Position numbers and translations under genes: made by a program. The notes beneath the pieces were generated by a model. It was given only the letters and a program-made list of their open reading frames with translations, had not been told where the DNA came from and did no database searches. DNA of 64,000 nt from Sphaerotilus mobilis (GTDB taxonomy: Bacteria > Pseudomonadota > Gammaproteobacteria > Burkholderiales > Burkholderiaceae_C): the NCBI RefSeq assembly GCF_004216565.1, contig NZ_SGWV01000014.1, forward strand, positions 1-64,000, written 5' to 3'. Shown here piece by piece: positions 17,170 to 26,297 of this stretch; the first letter of the stretch is position 1; the number at the start of each line of letters is the position of its first letter.

Positions 17170-19566
17170 ATGCCAGCACCTGTCACCACCGCCGATCAGC
17201 CCGTCCTTGCCGGGACGGACGCCGCACCGGCGCTGAGCGAGACCCAGGCGGCTGCCGTCGATGCGCCGGTCACCTTGGCGGCCTGCACGCAGTGGCAGGA
17301 CGGTGCCGACGGTGCCCGAACCGGGCGGACCCGGCTCCTTCTGGGCGGGATTCATTGTGCCGCCTGTGCCGGTGTGATCGAGGGCGCGTTGCAGCGCGTC
17401 GACGGTGTCCGGCTGGCCGAGGTCAACGGCGCGGCGCAACGCGCGGTCGTCGAATGGGACCCCGCGCGCACCAAGGTCTCGACCCTGATCGAGGCGGTCC
17501 GCGCCGCCGGCTACGGCGCCTTCCCCGACACGGGGGCCGAGGCCGTCGCGCTGGCCCAGCGCGAGTCGCGCCAGGCGATCTGGCGGCTGTTCGTGGCCGC
17601 CTTCTGCATGATGCAGGTGATGATGTACGCGACGCCGGCCTATGTGGCCGAGCCGGGCGACATCAGCGCCGACATGGTCCAGTTGCTGCGCTGGGCCAGC
17701 TGGGTGCTCAGCGTGCCGGTCGTGCTGTTTGCTGCCGGCCCTTTCTTCCAGGGCGCTTGGCGCGCCTTCCGCGAGCGCCGCATCGGCATGGACGTGCCGG
17801 TCGCGCTGGGCATCGTCGTGACCTTCGTGGCCAGCTCGGCCGCCACCTTCGGGGGCGTGCAGGCGACCAGCGTGTTCGGTCGCGAGGTCTACTTCGATTC
17901 GCTGACGATGTTCGTGAGCTTCCTGCTGGGCGCCCGCCTGCTGGAGAGCCGGGCCCGCGCCCGCGCGGCGCAGTCGCTCGATGCCGTGATGCGGCGCTTG
18001 CCCGACGCGGTCGAGCGCCTGTTGCCGGACGGCCGCATCGAACGTGTCGCCGCCGCCGAACTGGCGCTGGGCGACATCGTGCGCGTGCATGCCGGCCAGG
18101 CCTTCGCGGCCGACGGCGAGGTGCTCGAAGGCCGCACGCAGGTCGACGAGGCCATGCTGACCGGCGAGTCCCGCCCCGTCGAGCGTGGCCCGGGCGACGC
18201 GGTCTCGGCCGGTTGCCTGAACCTGGGTGCGCCGGTCACGCTGCGGGTCACGCAACTCGGCGCGCAGACCCGCTTCCAGCGCATCGTGGCGCTGGTCGAG
18301 CGGGCCTTGACCGAACGTCCGGCCTTCCTCGTCAGCGCCGACCGCATCGCCGGCCCCTTTCTGTGGACCGTGCTGGCACTGGCGCTGGGTGCCTACCTGG
18401 TCTGGCTGCAGATCGACGCGTCGCGCGCCATCGAGGTGGCCGTCGCCGTGCTGATCGTGACCTGCCCGTGTGCGCTGTCGCTCGGCGCACCGGTGGCCTG
18501 GCTGGCCGCTGCCGGCCAGCTGGCGCGGCAGGGCGTGCTGCTGCAGCGGCTCGATGCACTCGAGGTCCTGACCCGCGTGCGCCACCTCGTGTTCGACAAG
18601 ACCGGCACGCTGACCGAGGACCGGCTGGCGTTGTCGCAGGCTCATGAACTGAGCCAGCCCGAAGGCCTGACGCCGGCACGCGTGCGCGCCATCGCCGACG
18701 CGCTCGCGGCGCGGTCGAGCCATCCGCTGTCCCGCGCACTGGCTGCGGCGGCATCGCAGGGCGATGTGGCGGTGCTCGATGAACTCACCGAGCAGGCCGG
18801 TGCCGGCCTGCAGGCCCGTGTCGACGGCCGACCGTGGCGCCTCGGCTCGGCCGCTTGGTGTGGCGCGCACGCGGTCGACCTCGACACGCCCGCCGTGTGG
18901 CTGGCGCTGGCCGAAGACGGGGCGGGTTCGATCTGGCGCCCCGTGCTGCGCTTCGACTTCGACGAGACCTTGCGAGCCGATGCCGAGACCGCCGTGGCAC
19001 AGCTGCACCACGCCGGTCTGCGCACGCATCTGCTGTCGGGCGATCAGCCCGGTCCGGTCGCAGGCATGGCGGCGCGGCTCGGTCTGGGTGCCCACCGGGC
19101 CCGTTGCACGCCGCAGGACAAGCTCGATGCCGTCGCGGCCCTGCAGGCGCAGGGCGAGGCGGTGGCGATGGTCGGCGACGGCATCAACGACGCGCCGGTG
19201 CTGGCACGCGCCGATGTCTCGATCGCCATGGGCAGCGCCGCTGCGCTGGCGCAAGCGCGCGCCGATGTCATCGTGCTGTCGGACCGCATCGGCGACCTGG
19301 TGCTGCTGCACGACACGGCCCGCCGCACCGTGCGCATCGTGCGCCAGAACCTGGGCTGGGCGCTGGCCTACAACGTGATCAGCGTGCCGCTGGCGCTGGT
19401 CGGCTGGCTGCCGCCGTGGCTGGCCGGTCTGGGCATGGCGCTCAGTTCGCTGCTGGTGGTGCTCAATGGCCTGCGGCTGGCCCGCACAAGGCCCTTGCCG
19501 AGACGCTCTGCCACGCCCGTTTCCATCGAGCCACGTGCCTGGATGCGTGCCACGCCCGGAGCCTGA
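17170..19566 (+). CDS. ccoI: Cu+-exporting P-type ATPase for cbb3 assembly (CcoI/FixI)
   Basis: A 798-residue heavy-metal P1B ATPase that delivers copper across the inner membrane for the CuB site of cbb3 oxidase. It has an N-terminal HMA domain with HCAAC (Cys63, Cys66), the TGES actuator motif (MLTGESRPVE), a transmembrane CPC motif near residue 435, the phosphorylated Asp476 in DKTGTLT, and the hinge GDGINDAP. The location immediately before ccoS and ccoN supports CcoI rather than a general CopA. The ATG at 17170 lies about 75 bp downstream of an FNR-type box. Confidence 0.93.
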   Translation: MPAPVTTADQPVLAGTDAAPALSETQAAAVDAPVTLAACTQWQDGADGARTGRTRLLLGGIHCAACAGVIEGALQRVDGVRLAEVNGAAQRAVVEWDPARTKVSTLIEAVRAAGYGAFPDTGAEAVALAQRESRQAIWRLFVAAFCMMQVMMYATPAYVAEPGDISADMVQLLRWASWVLSVPVVLFAAGPFFQGAWRAFRERRIGMDVPVALGIVVTFVASSAATFGGVQATSVFGREVYFDSLTMFVSFLLGARLLESRARARAAQSLDAVMRRLPDAVERLLPDGRIERVAAAELALGDIVRVHAGQAFAADGEVLEGRTQVDEAMLTGESRPVERGPGDAVSAGCLNLGAPVTLRVTQLGAQTRFQRIVALVERALTERPAFLVSADRIAGPFLWTVLALALGAYLVWLQIDASRAIEVAVAVLIVTCPCALSLGAPVAWLAAAGQLARQGVLLQRLDALEVLTRVRHLVFDKTGTLTEDRLALSQAHELSQPEGLTPARVRAIADALAARSSHPLSRALAAAASQGDVAVLDELTEQAGAGLQARVDGRPWRLGSAAWCGAHAVDLDTPAVWLALAEDGAGSIWRPVLRFDFDETLRADAETAVAQLHHAGLRTHLLSGDQPGPVAGMAARLGLGAHRARCTPQDKLDAVAALQAQGEAVAMVGDGINDAPVLARADVSIAMGSAAALAQARADVIVLSDRIGDLVLLHDTARRTVRIVRQNLGWALAYNVISVPLALVGWLPPWLAGLGMALSSLLVVLNGLRLARTRPLPRRSATPVSIEPRAWMRATPGA

Positions 19567-19569
19567 ACC

Positions 19570-19833
19570 ATGGACATCCTCTACCTGCTGATCCCTCTGT
19601 CTGTCTTGCTGGTCTTCGGCATCCTGGCCATGTTCGCCTGGGCACTGAAGTCGGGCCAATTCGATGACCTCGAACGCGAGGGCCTGCGGTTGCTGGGTGA
19701 CGACACATTGCCGGGAACGTCCGACCGCACCACCAGGGTTGATACGAATCAAGCGGCACGGTCACAAAGTGACAAAGAATCCGCGCCGAACCAGACGATG
19801 AATGAGCTTCGAAGGAGCAATCAATGGCAGTGA
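19570..19833 (+). CDS. ccoS: cbb3 oxidase maturation protein CcoS, C-terminally extended
   Basis: An 87-residue protein. Its first 45 residues are typical CcoS: one transmembrane helix ([26 protein letters not shown]) and the conserved FDDLEREG segment. CcoS is needed for cofactor insertion into CcoN. The remaining tail, from about residue 48, is polar and low-complexity ([12 protein letters not shown], then [10 protein letters not shown]) and is coded by DNA that also carries the FNR box and promoter for ccoN. The frame runs 10 bp into ccoN. Starts 3 bp after ccoI. Confidence 0.92.
   Translation: MDILYLLIPLSVLLVFGILAMFAWALKSGQFDDLEREGLRLLGDDTLPGTSDRTTRVDTNQAARSQSDKESAPNQTMNELRRSNQWQ
19739..19752 (+). 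promoter_or_regulatory. Perfect FNR-type box upstream of ccoN
   Basis: TTGATACGAATCAA is an exact TTGAT-N4-ATCAA site. A -10-like AAGAAT lies at 19775-19780, so a start near 19787 would put the box at -41.5, the class II position. It lies inside the 3' part of the ccoS frame, 78 bp before the ccoN ATG, and gives the structural operon its own oxygen-responsive promoter. Confidence 0.85.
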
Positions 19834-21263
19834 CAACACAGACGGCATCACCCGTCTACAGCGACGGGGTGATCCGGCAATTCGCCCTCGCCTCCGTGCT
19901 GTGGGGGGTCGTGGGCATGCTGGTGGGCGTGATCATCGCGTCCCAGCTGGCGTGGCCTGAACTCAACTTCGGCATCCCGTGGCTCAGCTACGGACGCCTG
20001 CGCCCGCTGCACACCAACGCAGTGATCTTCGCCTTCGGTGGCTGCGTGCTGTTCGCGACCAGCTACCACGTGGTCCAACGCACCTGCCAGACCCGGCTGT
20101 TCCTGCCGGCGCTGGCCCAGTTCACCTTCTGGGGCTGGCAACTGGTGATCCTGCTGGCCGCGATCTCGCTGCCGCTGGGCTACACCCAAGGCAAGGAATA
20201 CGCCGAACTCGAATGGCCGATCGACCTGCTGATCGCGGTGGTGTGGGTCTCCTACGCGGTCGTGTTCTTCGGCACGATCGGCATCCGCAAGGTCCGCCAC
20301 ATCTACGTGGCCAACTGGTTCTTCGGTGCCTTCATCATCGCGGTGGCCCTGCTGCACATCGTCAACAGCGCGGCCATTCCGGTCGGCCTGACCAAGAGCT
20401 ACTCGGCCTATGCGGGCGTGCAGGACGCCATGGTCCAGTGGTGGTACGGCCACAACGCGGTGGGCTTCTTCCTGACCGCCGGCTTCCTCGGGATCATGTA
20501 CTACTACATCCCCAAGCAGGCCGAGCGTCCGGTGTATTCGTACCGGCTGTCGATCGTGCACTTCTGGGCGCTGATCTTCACCTACATGTGGGCGGGTCCT
20601 CACCACCTGCACTACACCGCGCTGCCGGACTGGACCCAGTCGGTGGGCATGATCTTCTCGCTGGTGCTGCTCGCGCCGAGCTGGGGCGGCATGATCAACG
20701 GGATCATGACCCTGTCGGGCGCCTGGCACAAACTGCGTGACGACCCGATCCTGAAGTTCCTCATCGTGTCGCTGTCCTTCTACGGCATGTCGACCTTCGA
20801 GGGCCCGATGATGTCGATCAAGACGGTCAACGCGCTGTCGCACTACACCGACTGGACCGTTGGCCACGTGCACTCCGGCGCGCTGGGCTGGGTCGGCCTG
20901 GTGTCCATGGGCGCCCTGTACTACCTGATCCCGCGGATGTTCGGCCGCAAGGAGATGTACAGCGTGCGCGCCATCGAGCTGCACTTCTGGACCGCCACCA
21001 TCGGCATCGTGCTCTACATCGCCGCGATGTGGATTGCCGGCGTGATGCAGGGCCTGATGTGGCGTGCGACCAATCCCGACGGCACGCTGGTCTACAGCTT
21101 CGTCGAAAGTGTCAAGGCGACCTATCCGTTCTACGTGATCCGCGTGGTCGGCGGCCTGCTCTACCTGGGCGGCATGCTGATCATGGCCTGGAACACCGTG
21201 ATGACCGTGCGCCACGGTCGTGTCGAGCCCGCGCCCATCCCGCTGGTTGCGGCCCACGCCTGA
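19824..21263 (+). CDS. ccoN: cbb3-type cytochrome c oxidase subunit I (CcoN)
   Basis: A 479-residue catalytic heme-copper oxidase subunit with about twelve transmembrane helices. Conserved heme and CuB ligand regions are [45 protein letters not shown] and [17 protein letters not shown]. It reduces O2 to water with high affinity. The ATG at 19824 follows a GAAGGAGC ribosome site. It overlaps the ccoS frame by 10 bp and is followed 19 bp later by ccoO. An exact FNR box upstream suggests induction at low oxygen. Confidence 0.97.
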   Translation: MAVTTQTASPVYSDGVIRQFALASVLWGVVGMLVGVIIASQLAWPELNFGIPWLSYGRLRPLHTNAVIFAFGGCVLFATSYHVVQRTCQTRLFLPALAQFTFWGWQLVILLAAISLPLGYTQGKEYAELEWPIDLLIAVVWVSYAVVFFGTIGIRKVRHIYVANWFFGAFIIAVALLHIVNSAAIPVGLTKSYSAYAGVQDAMVQWWYGHNAVGFFLTAGFLGIMYYYIPKQAERPVYSYRLSIVHFWALIFTYMWAGPHHLHYTALPDWTQSVGMIFSLVLLAPSWGGMINGIMTLSGAWHKLRDDPILKFLIVSLSFYGMSTFEGPMMSIKTVNALSHYTDWTVGHVHSGALGWVGLVSMGALYYLIPRMFGRKEMYSVRAIELHFWTATIGIVLYIAAMWIAGVMQGLMWRATNPDGTLVYSFVESVKATYPFYVIRVVGGLLYLGGMLIMAWNTVMTVRHGRVEPAPIPLVAAHA

Positions 21264-21282
21264 AGCGCAAGGAGCACAAGAC

Positions 21283-21939
21283 ATGGCAAACACACACAAG
21301 CCCGCGAGTGGCCACGAGAAGATCGAGACCAGCAACTTCCTGATGATCGTGCTGGTCCTGCTGACCGTCATCTGGGGTGGCATCGTTGAAATCGTGCCGC
21401 TGTTCTTCCAGCGTTCGACGACCGAGCCGGTCGAGGGCCTCAAGCCCTACACCGCGCTGCAGCTGGCCGGCCGTGACGTCTACATCCGCGAGGGTTGCTA
21501 CAACTGCCACTCGCAGATGATTCGGCCGTTCCGCGCCGAGACGCTGCGATATGGCGAGTTCTCCAAGGCCGGCGAGTTCGTCTATGACCACCCCTTCCAG
21601 TGGGGCTCCAAGCGCACCGGTCCCGACCTGCACCGCGTGGGCGGCAAGTACAGCGACGACTGGCATCGCATCCACCTGATCAACCCGCGTGACCTGGTGC
21701 CCGAGTCGAACATGCCGGCCTATCCCTGGCTTGAGACGGCCACGGTCAACGCGGCCGAGATGGCGCCCAAGATGAAGGCCTTGCGCATGGTCGGCGTGCC
21801 CTACAGCGATGACGAAGTCGCCAAGGCAGCCGACGAGGTCAAGGGCAAGACCGAGATGGACGCCGTGATCGCCTACCTGCAGGTGATGGGCACGGCGCCG
21901 GCCGTGGCTGCGGCAGCCGCTGCAGCCGCATCCAAGTGA
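21283..21939 (+). CDS. ccoO: cbb3-type cytochrome c oxidase subunit II (CcoO)
   Basis: A 218-residue membrane-anchored monoheme cytochrome c. One N-terminal helix ([19 protein letters not shown]) precedes the periplasmic domain with the heme motif CYNCH at about residue 72 ([23 protein letters not shown], family signature). A Met ligand is likely in [10 protein letters not shown]. The ATG at 21283 follows AAGGAGC. An Ala-rich tail ends the protein. It hands electrons from CcoP to CcoN. Confidence 0.97.
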   Translation: MANTHKPASGHEKIETSNFLMIVLVLLTVIWGGIVEIVPLFFQRSTTEPVEGLKPYTALQLAGRDVYIREGCYNCHSQMIRPFRAETLRYGEFSKAGEFVYDHPFQWGSKRTGPDLHRVGGKYSDDWHRIHLINPRDLVPESNMPAYPWLETATVNAAEMAPKMKALRMVGVPYSDDEVAKAADEVKGKTEMDAVIAYLQVMGTAPAVAAAAAAAASK

Positions 21940-21949
21940 GGACGTGCAC

Positions 21950-22129
21950 ATGGACATCGATGTCAACACCCTGCGCAGCCTGGTGACGGTGCTGTCGTTC
22001 GCGAGCTTCCTGGCCATCGTGGTCTGGGTCTACTCGCGCCGCAATCACGCCTCGTTTGACGAAGCCGCACAACTGCCCTTCGCCGAAGAGTCCGCCTTGC
22101 AAGCCAACAAGGGAGCCACCCATGAGTGA
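21950..22129 (+). CDS. ccoQ: cbb3 oxidase subunit IV (CcoQ)
   Basis: A 59-residue single-helix protein: TLRSLVTVLSFASFLAIVVWVYSRR followed by a short polar tail with FDEAAQLPF, typical of CcoQ/FixQ, which stabilises the oxidase. The ATG at 21950 is used; a GTG two codons earlier is also open. It lies 10 bp after ccoO and overlaps the ccoP start by 8 bp, so translation is probably coupled. Confidence 0.92.
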   Translation: MDIDVNTLRSLVTVLSFASFLAIVVWVYSRRNHASFDEAAQLPFAEESALQANKGATHE

Positions 22130-23060
22130 CTTCGTTTCCAGCGGCTGGTCACTGTTCGTGGCTGGCGTGACGATCATCGGCCTGCTGCTCTGCCTGGTGC
22201 TGCTGGTCATCGCCAGTCGTCGTCAGGTGATGGCCGACGACAACACCACCGGTCACGTCTGGGACGGCGACCTGCGCGAGCTCAACAACCCGCTGCCGCG
22301 CTGGTGGATGGGTCTGTTCGTGATCACGATCGTGTTCGCCGGCCTCTATCTGGCGCTCTATCCGGGCCTGGGCAGTGCCAGCGGCACGCTGAAGTGGTCC
22401 AGCGCCGACCAGCTCCAGAAGGAGCAGGACCGCGCCAAGGAAGCGCTGGCCAAGGTCTACGCGCAGTTCAACGACCAGCCGGTCGAGGCCCTGGCTGCCA
22501 ACGCGCAGGCCATGGGCATCGGCGAACGCCTGTTCGTCAACAACTGCGCCGGCTGCCACGGTTCGGACGCACGCGGCAGCAAGGGCTTCCCCAACCTGAC
22601 CGATGGCGACTGGCTCTACGGCGGCGAGTTCGAGACCATCATCCAGACGATCGCTCAAGGTCGCCAGGGCATGATGCCGCCGATGGCTGCGGCCGTCGGC
22701 ACGCCTGAGGACGTGAAGAACGTCGCCAACTATGTGTTGAGCCTGTCGGGCAGCCCGCACAACAGCATCGCGGCCCAGCTGGGCAAGGCCAAGTTCGGCG
22801 CTTGCGCAGCCTGCCACGGTGCCGACGGCAAGGGCACACCCGCCATGGGCGCGCCCAACCTGACCGACAAGGTCTGGCTGCACGGCTGGGGCGAGGACGC
22901 CATCGTCGCCATGGTCAATGGCGGCAAGATCAACGTCATGCCGCAACACGCCTCGCGCCTGACGCCTGAACAGATCCGCGTGCTGGCCGCCTATGTCTGG
23001 GGCCTGTCGAAGAAGGCACCGAAGACCGCGGCGGTCGACGCCGCGGTCCATCGCCAGTAA
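22122..23060 (+). CDS. ccoP: cbb3-type cytochrome c oxidase subunit III (CcoP), diheme
   Basis: A 312-residue diheme cytochrome c. Two N-terminal hydrophobic helices flank the conserved VWDGDLRELNNPLPRWW segment, which is diagnostic of CcoP. Heme motifs are CAGCH (near residue 142) and CAACH (near residue 228), each with a Met further on (MMPPMAAA and VMPQHASRL). The ATG at 22122 follows AAGGGAG and overlaps the end of ccoQ. It receives electrons from soluble cytochromes and passes them to CcoO. Confidence 0.97.
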   Translation: MSDFVSSGWSLFVAGVTIIGLLLCLVLLVIASRRQVMADDNTTGHVWDGDLRELNNPLPRWWMGLFVITIVFAGLYLALYPGLGSASGTLKWSSADQLQKEQDRAKEALAKVYAQFNDQPVEALAANAQAMGIGERLFVNNCAGCHGSDARGSKGFPNLTDGDWLYGGEFETIIQTIAQGRQGMMPPMAAAVGTPEDVKNVANYVLSLSGSPHNSIAAQLGKAKFGACAACHGADGKGTPAMGAPNLTDKVWLHGWGEDAIVAMVNGGKINVMPQHASRLTPEQIRVLAAYVWGLSKKAPKTAAVDAAVHRQ

Positions 23061-23124
23061 GCTGGCCACGCGCCCGGTCCGCCGCAAGGTGGCCGGGCGT
23101 CTCGCATTCCTGATGCCCCCCTGC

Positions 23125-24588
23125 ATGAACGACAGCCCTGCGCCTGCTGCATCGACAGCGTCATCGAGCCCGGCCACCGACGCGCCGGTGAAGATGGTTT
23201 CGCTGTACGAGAAGACCAAGAAGATCTATCCGAAGGCCGTCAGTGGCCTGTTCGTCCAGTGGCGCTGGGCGCTGGTCTGGCTCACCCAGATCGTCTACTA
23301 CGGCTTGCCGTGGCTGAGCTGGAACGACCGCCAGGCGGTGCTGTTCGACCTCGGCTCGCGGCGCTTCTACATCTTCGGTCTGGTGCTCTATCCGCAGGAC
23401 TTCATCTACCTGACGGGCATCCTGATCGTCTCGGCCTACGCGCTGTTCCTGTTCACCGCGCTGGCCGGGCGGCTGTGGTGCGGCTATGCCTGCCCGCAGA
23501 CCGTCTACACCGAGATCTTTCTCTGGTTCGAGAAGAAGTTCGAAGGCGATCGCGCCGCCCGCATGAAGCTCGATGCCGGTCCGTGGACCGGCAACAAATG
23601 GCTGCGCAAGGGCGGCAAGCAACTGGCCTGGATCGTCTTCTCGCTGTGGACCGGCTTCACCTTCGTCGGCTACTTCACCCCCGTGCGCGAACTGGCCGTC
23701 TCGGCCGTGTCGCTGGGCTTCGGTCCGTGGGAATGGTTCTGGGTGTTGTTCTACGGCTTCGCGACCTACGGCAACGCCGGCTACATGCGCGAGCAGGTCT
23801 GCAAATACATGTGTCCCTACGCGCGCTTCCAGAGCGCGATGTTCGACAAGGACACGCTGATCATCACCTACGACGCCGCACGCGGCGAGCCGCGTGGCTC
23901 GCGCAGCAAGAAGGCCGACGCGACGGCGCTGGGTCTGGGTGCCTGCGTCGACTGCAACCTCTGTGTGCAGGTCTGTCCCACGGGCATCGACATCCGCAAG
24001 GGTCTGCAGTACGAGTGCATCGGCTGCGCCGCCTGTGTCGACGTCTGCGACAGCGTGATGGACAAGATGGGCTATGCCCGCGGCCTCGTGCGCTACACGA
24101 CCGAGAACGGCCTGGCCGCTGGCTGGAACCGGGCCCAGATGTGGCGCCGCGCACTGCGTCCGCGGGTGCTGATCTACACCGCCATCCTGTTCGTGATCGT
24201 CGCCGCGCTGGGTGTCAGCCTGGCCCTGCGTTCGCCCTTCAAGGTCGACGTGGTGCGTGACCGGGCTTCGCTGGCGCGCATCGTCGAGGACGGCGTGATC
24301 GAGAACATCTACCGCCTGCAGATCATGAACACCACCGAGTCTGCGCAGACCTATCGCGTGGAGGCCGGTGGCCTGGATGGCCTGAGCGCCAAGGTCGACG
24401 GCGTCCTGAACGTCGGTCCGGCCGAGGCCCGCTGGGTCACCGTCGAGGTCCACCTCGATGCGTCGCAGGCCCAGCGTGCGGGCAGCGGCAGTCACCCGAT
24501 CCACTTCGACATCCAACGTCTGCCCGAAGGCGGTGCCGGTGCGCCGGTCAGCCTGCGCGAGAAGTCCACTTTCCTGGTGCCGCGCTGA
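23125..24588 (+). CDS. ccoG: cbb3 oxidase accessory ferredoxin-like protein CcoG (FixG/RdxA)
   Basis: A 487-residue membrane iron-sulfur protein, proposed in other bacteria to reduce Cu2+ for delivery to cbb3 oxidase. It has several transmembrane helices, Cys motifs CGYACPQTVYTE and CKYMCPYARFQ, and a bacterial ferredoxin domain with two [4Fe-4S] patterns (CVDCNLCVQVCPTG and CIGCAACVDVC). The C-terminus is an Ig-like periplasmic domain with AQTYRVEAGGL. Starts at 23113 or 23125 are both possible. It follows ccoP by 64 bp. Confidence 0.95.
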   Translation: MNDSPAPAASTASSSPATDAPVKMVSLYEKTKKIYPKAVSGLFVQWRWALVWLTQIVYYGLPWLSWNDRQAVLFDLGSRRFYIFGLVLYPQDFIYLTGILIVSAYALFLFTALAGRLWCGYACPQTVYTEIFLWFEKKFEGDRAARMKLDAGPWTGNKWLRKGGKQLAWIVFSLWTGFTFVGYFTPVRELAVSAVSLGFGPWEWFWVLFYGFATYGNAGYMREQVCKYMCPYARFQSAMFDKDTLIITYDAARGEPRGSRSKKADATALGLGACVDCNLCVQVCPTGIDIRKGLQYECIGCAACVDVCDSVMDKMGYARGLVRYTTENGLAAGWNRAQMWRRALRPRVLIYTAILFVIVAALGVSLALRSPFKVDVVRDRASLARIVEDGVIENIYRLQIMNTTESAQTYRVEAGGLDGLSAKVDGVLNVGPAEARWVTVEVHLDASQAQRAGSGSHPIHFDIQRLPEGGAGAPVSLREKSTFLVPR

Positions 24589-24619
24589 GACGCGTGTCGC
24601 CCATCCACAGGAGCCTCTG

Positions 24620-24919
24620 ATGTCCATCCTTCAAGCCGCCACGCCCGATGTCCGCGCCCAGGTCGCGGTGGCCGACCCTGCTGGCCGAGTCTGGTGGCGC
24701 GAGCCGATGATGTGGCTGGTGCTGGGCGGTCCGGCGGCGGTCATCGTGGCCGGCTTCGCGACCTTGGCCATCGCCATTGCGAATCCGGACCCGGTGCTCG
24801 ACACGCGCCAGACCGGTCAGGCCGCTGACGCGGACGGCGCCAGCCACGCCGGTCACCAGCCAGCCGTGCAGGCCCGCAACCACGCAGCGACCGGCGGCAA
24901 GCCGGCGGCCGACAAGTGA
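24620..24919 (+). CDS. FixH/CcoH-like membrane protein
   Basis: A 99-residue protein with one strong membrane helix (MMWLVLGGPAAVIVAGFATLAIAIAN) preceded by VWWREP and followed by NPDPVL, a pattern seen in short FixH-like proteins of Burkholderiales cco clusters. The C-terminal tail is hydrophilic with His residues. It starts 31 bp after ccoG behind AGGAGCC and overlaps the next gene by 4 bp (GTGA). It lacks the longer periplasmic domain of rhizobial FixH, so homology is likely but not certain. Confidence 0.75.
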   Translation: MSILQAATPDVRAQVAVADPAGRVWWREPMMWLVLGGPAAVIVAGFATLAIAIANPDPVLDTRQTGQAADADGASHAGHQPAVQARNHAATGGKPAADK

Positions 24920-25350
24920 GCAGAGCGTCCCGCCCGCCCATGCCGGCCGGTGTCGCTGGCGAGGCTGCCCACCGCCACGGTGACAGCCACGGTGATAACC
25001 ACATCGACAGCCACATCGACAGCGACTTCGACAGCTCCGAGCTGGGCACGCTGACGGACGCAGGCCCGACCGCAGCCCCCTTGTCGGGCCTCGGGCGCTG
25101 CGCACTGGCCGTGCTCTGGCCGGCCTTCCTGATGGCCGGCGTGCTGGAGATGCTGGTCTTCGCCTTCGTCGATCCTGAGGCGCTGCACTGGCTGGGCGGT
25201 GCCCCGGTCAACCTCGACCGAACTGCTGTCTACAGCATCGCCTTCTTCCTGTTCTGGGTGGTGCTGGGCCTGTCTGGCGCCATCACCCAGTTGCTGCTGC
25301 GCGAGCCGGGCATCGACGGCGACATGGCCACGCGACGGCGCTTCCCGTGA
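24916..25350 (+). CDS. Small membrane protein with His/Asp tandem repeat, end of cco operon
   Basis: A 144-residue protein of unknown function. The GTG start at 24916 overlaps the stop of the preceding gene; an ATG at 24940 is an alternative. Residues about 20-40 are five tandem tetrapeptides of the form [H/D]-[G/I/F]-D-[S/N], encoded by five 12-bp repeats, and could bind metal. The C-terminal half has two membrane helices (LAVLWPAFLMAGVLEMLVFAFV and AVYSIAFFLFWVVLGLSGAITQLLL), a layout common for uncharacterised proteins beside fixH in this group. It closes the operon ahead of a strong terminator. Confidence 0.7.
   Translation: MSRASRPPMPAGVAGEAAHRHGDSHGDNHIDSHIDSDFDSSELGTLTDAGPTAAPLSGLGRCALAVLWPAFLMAGVLEMLVFAFVDPEALHWLGGAPVNLDRTAVYSIAFFLFWVVLGLSGAITQLLLREPGIDGDMATRRRFP
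24976..25035 (+). repeat. Five 12-bp tandem repeats encoding a His/Asp tract
   Basis: Five adjacent 12-bp units: CACGGTGACAGC, CACGGTGATAAC, then two copies of CACATCGACAGC, then GACTTCGACAGC. They are in frame and code for HGDS, HGDN, HIDS, HIDS and DFDS. Confidence 0.9.
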
Positions 25351-25378
25351 CGCTGCACCTCGACGTCTTGTTGCTTCA

Positions 25379-25418
25379 GACGTGAAAACGGCGACCCGAA
25401 GGTCGCCGTTTTCACGTC
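25379..25418. terminator. Bidirectional terminator between cco operon and fnr
   Basis: Perfect 18-bp inverted repeat (25379-25396 and 25401-25418) with a CGAA loop. The inner GGCGACC/GGTCGCC stem is followed by a short T-run (GTTTTC) on both strands, so it can end transcription of both convergent units. Confidence 0.85.
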
Positions 25419-25436
25419 AGGGCGCAGCGAAATCGC

Positions 25437-26183
25437 TCAACAAGCTGCACCGTTGACGACGCGTTGAAGCGCATCCTGGTCCAGGATCCGGATGTCGCGC
25501 TGTTTGACCTCCAGGATGCCTTCCTCCTGGAACTTCGAGAAGGTCCGGCTGACGGTCTCCAGCTTCAGGCCCAGGTAGCTGCCGATCTCCTCACGCGTCA
25601 TGCGCAGGACCAGCGCCGAGGCCGAGAAGCCGCGCGCCTGCAGGCGCTGCGTCAGGTTGAGCAGGAAGGCGGCGAGACGCTCTTCTGCACGCATGCTGCC
25701 CAGCAGCAGCATCACGCCGTGGTCGCGCACGATCTCGCGGCTCATGATCTTGTGGAACTGGTGCTGCAGCAGCGTGAACTCGCGCGACAGATGCTCCAGC
25801 TGGGTGTAGGGAATCATGCAGACCTGCGAGTCTTCCAGCGCGACGGCGTCGCAGGAATGGCGGTCGTTGCTGATGCCGTCCAGACCGATCAGCTCGCCGG
25901 CCATCTGGAAGCCAGTGACCTGCTCGCGGCCGTCCGAGGCCGACACAACGGTCTTGAAGAAGCCGGTGCGCACGGCATAGAGCGCGGCGAAGTCGTCGCC
26001 CGCATGGAACAGGGCCTCGCCGCGCTTGACGCTGCGGCGGGTGCTGATGATGTTGTCCAGCGAGACCAGCTCGTCCTCGGACAGGCCCACGGGCAGGCAC
26101 AGCTCGCGCAGGTTGCAGGCCGAGCACGCCACCTTCAGCGCGTTGAGCGGGGACGTCGGGGCGGCGGGGGCGTCTTGGATCAT
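25437..26183 (-). CDS. fnr: Oxygen-sensing transcriptional regulator FNR
   Basis: A 248-residue Crp/Fnr-family activator with all four cluster cysteines of true FNR proteins: Cys20, Cys23 and Cys29 near the N-terminus and Cys111 in RHSCDAV. The C-terminal helix-turn-helix has the recognition sequence LETVSRTFSK, with the Glu-x2-Ser-Arg pattern that reads TTGAT half-sites. It is therefore the obvious candidate to act on the FNR boxes before ccoI and ccoN and beside its own gene. It is divergent from hemN, and the intergenic region holds one box. A terminator separates it from the cco operon. Confidence 0.96.
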   Translation of the reverse strand: MIQDAPAAPTSPLNALKVACSACNLRELCLPVGLSEDELVSLDNIISTRRSVKRGEALFHAGDDFAALYAVRTGFFKTVVSASDGREQVTGFQMAGELIGLDGISNDRHSCDAVALEDSQVCMIPYTQLEHLSREFTLLQHQFHKIMSREIVRDHGVMLLLGSMRAEERLAAFLLNLTQRLQARGFSASALVLRMTREEIGSYLGLKLETVSRTFSKFQEEGILEVKQRDIRILDQDALQRVVNGAAC

Positions 26184-26297
26184 GGTCCGGTTCCTGTTCG
26201 GTGGCGGAGGCGTCAGAGTATGCCCGCCGCCCACCACCTCACTTGGGTTGTGGCGGGTGTCGATCAGGGATTCTTGTCGCGGCCTCGCGCATCCGGC

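Noticed and set aside
17116-19752. An 878-codon minus-strand open frame opposite ccoI
   Set aside because: The plus strand is an intact P-type ATPase with all motifs. The antisense frame is low-complexity and without domains.
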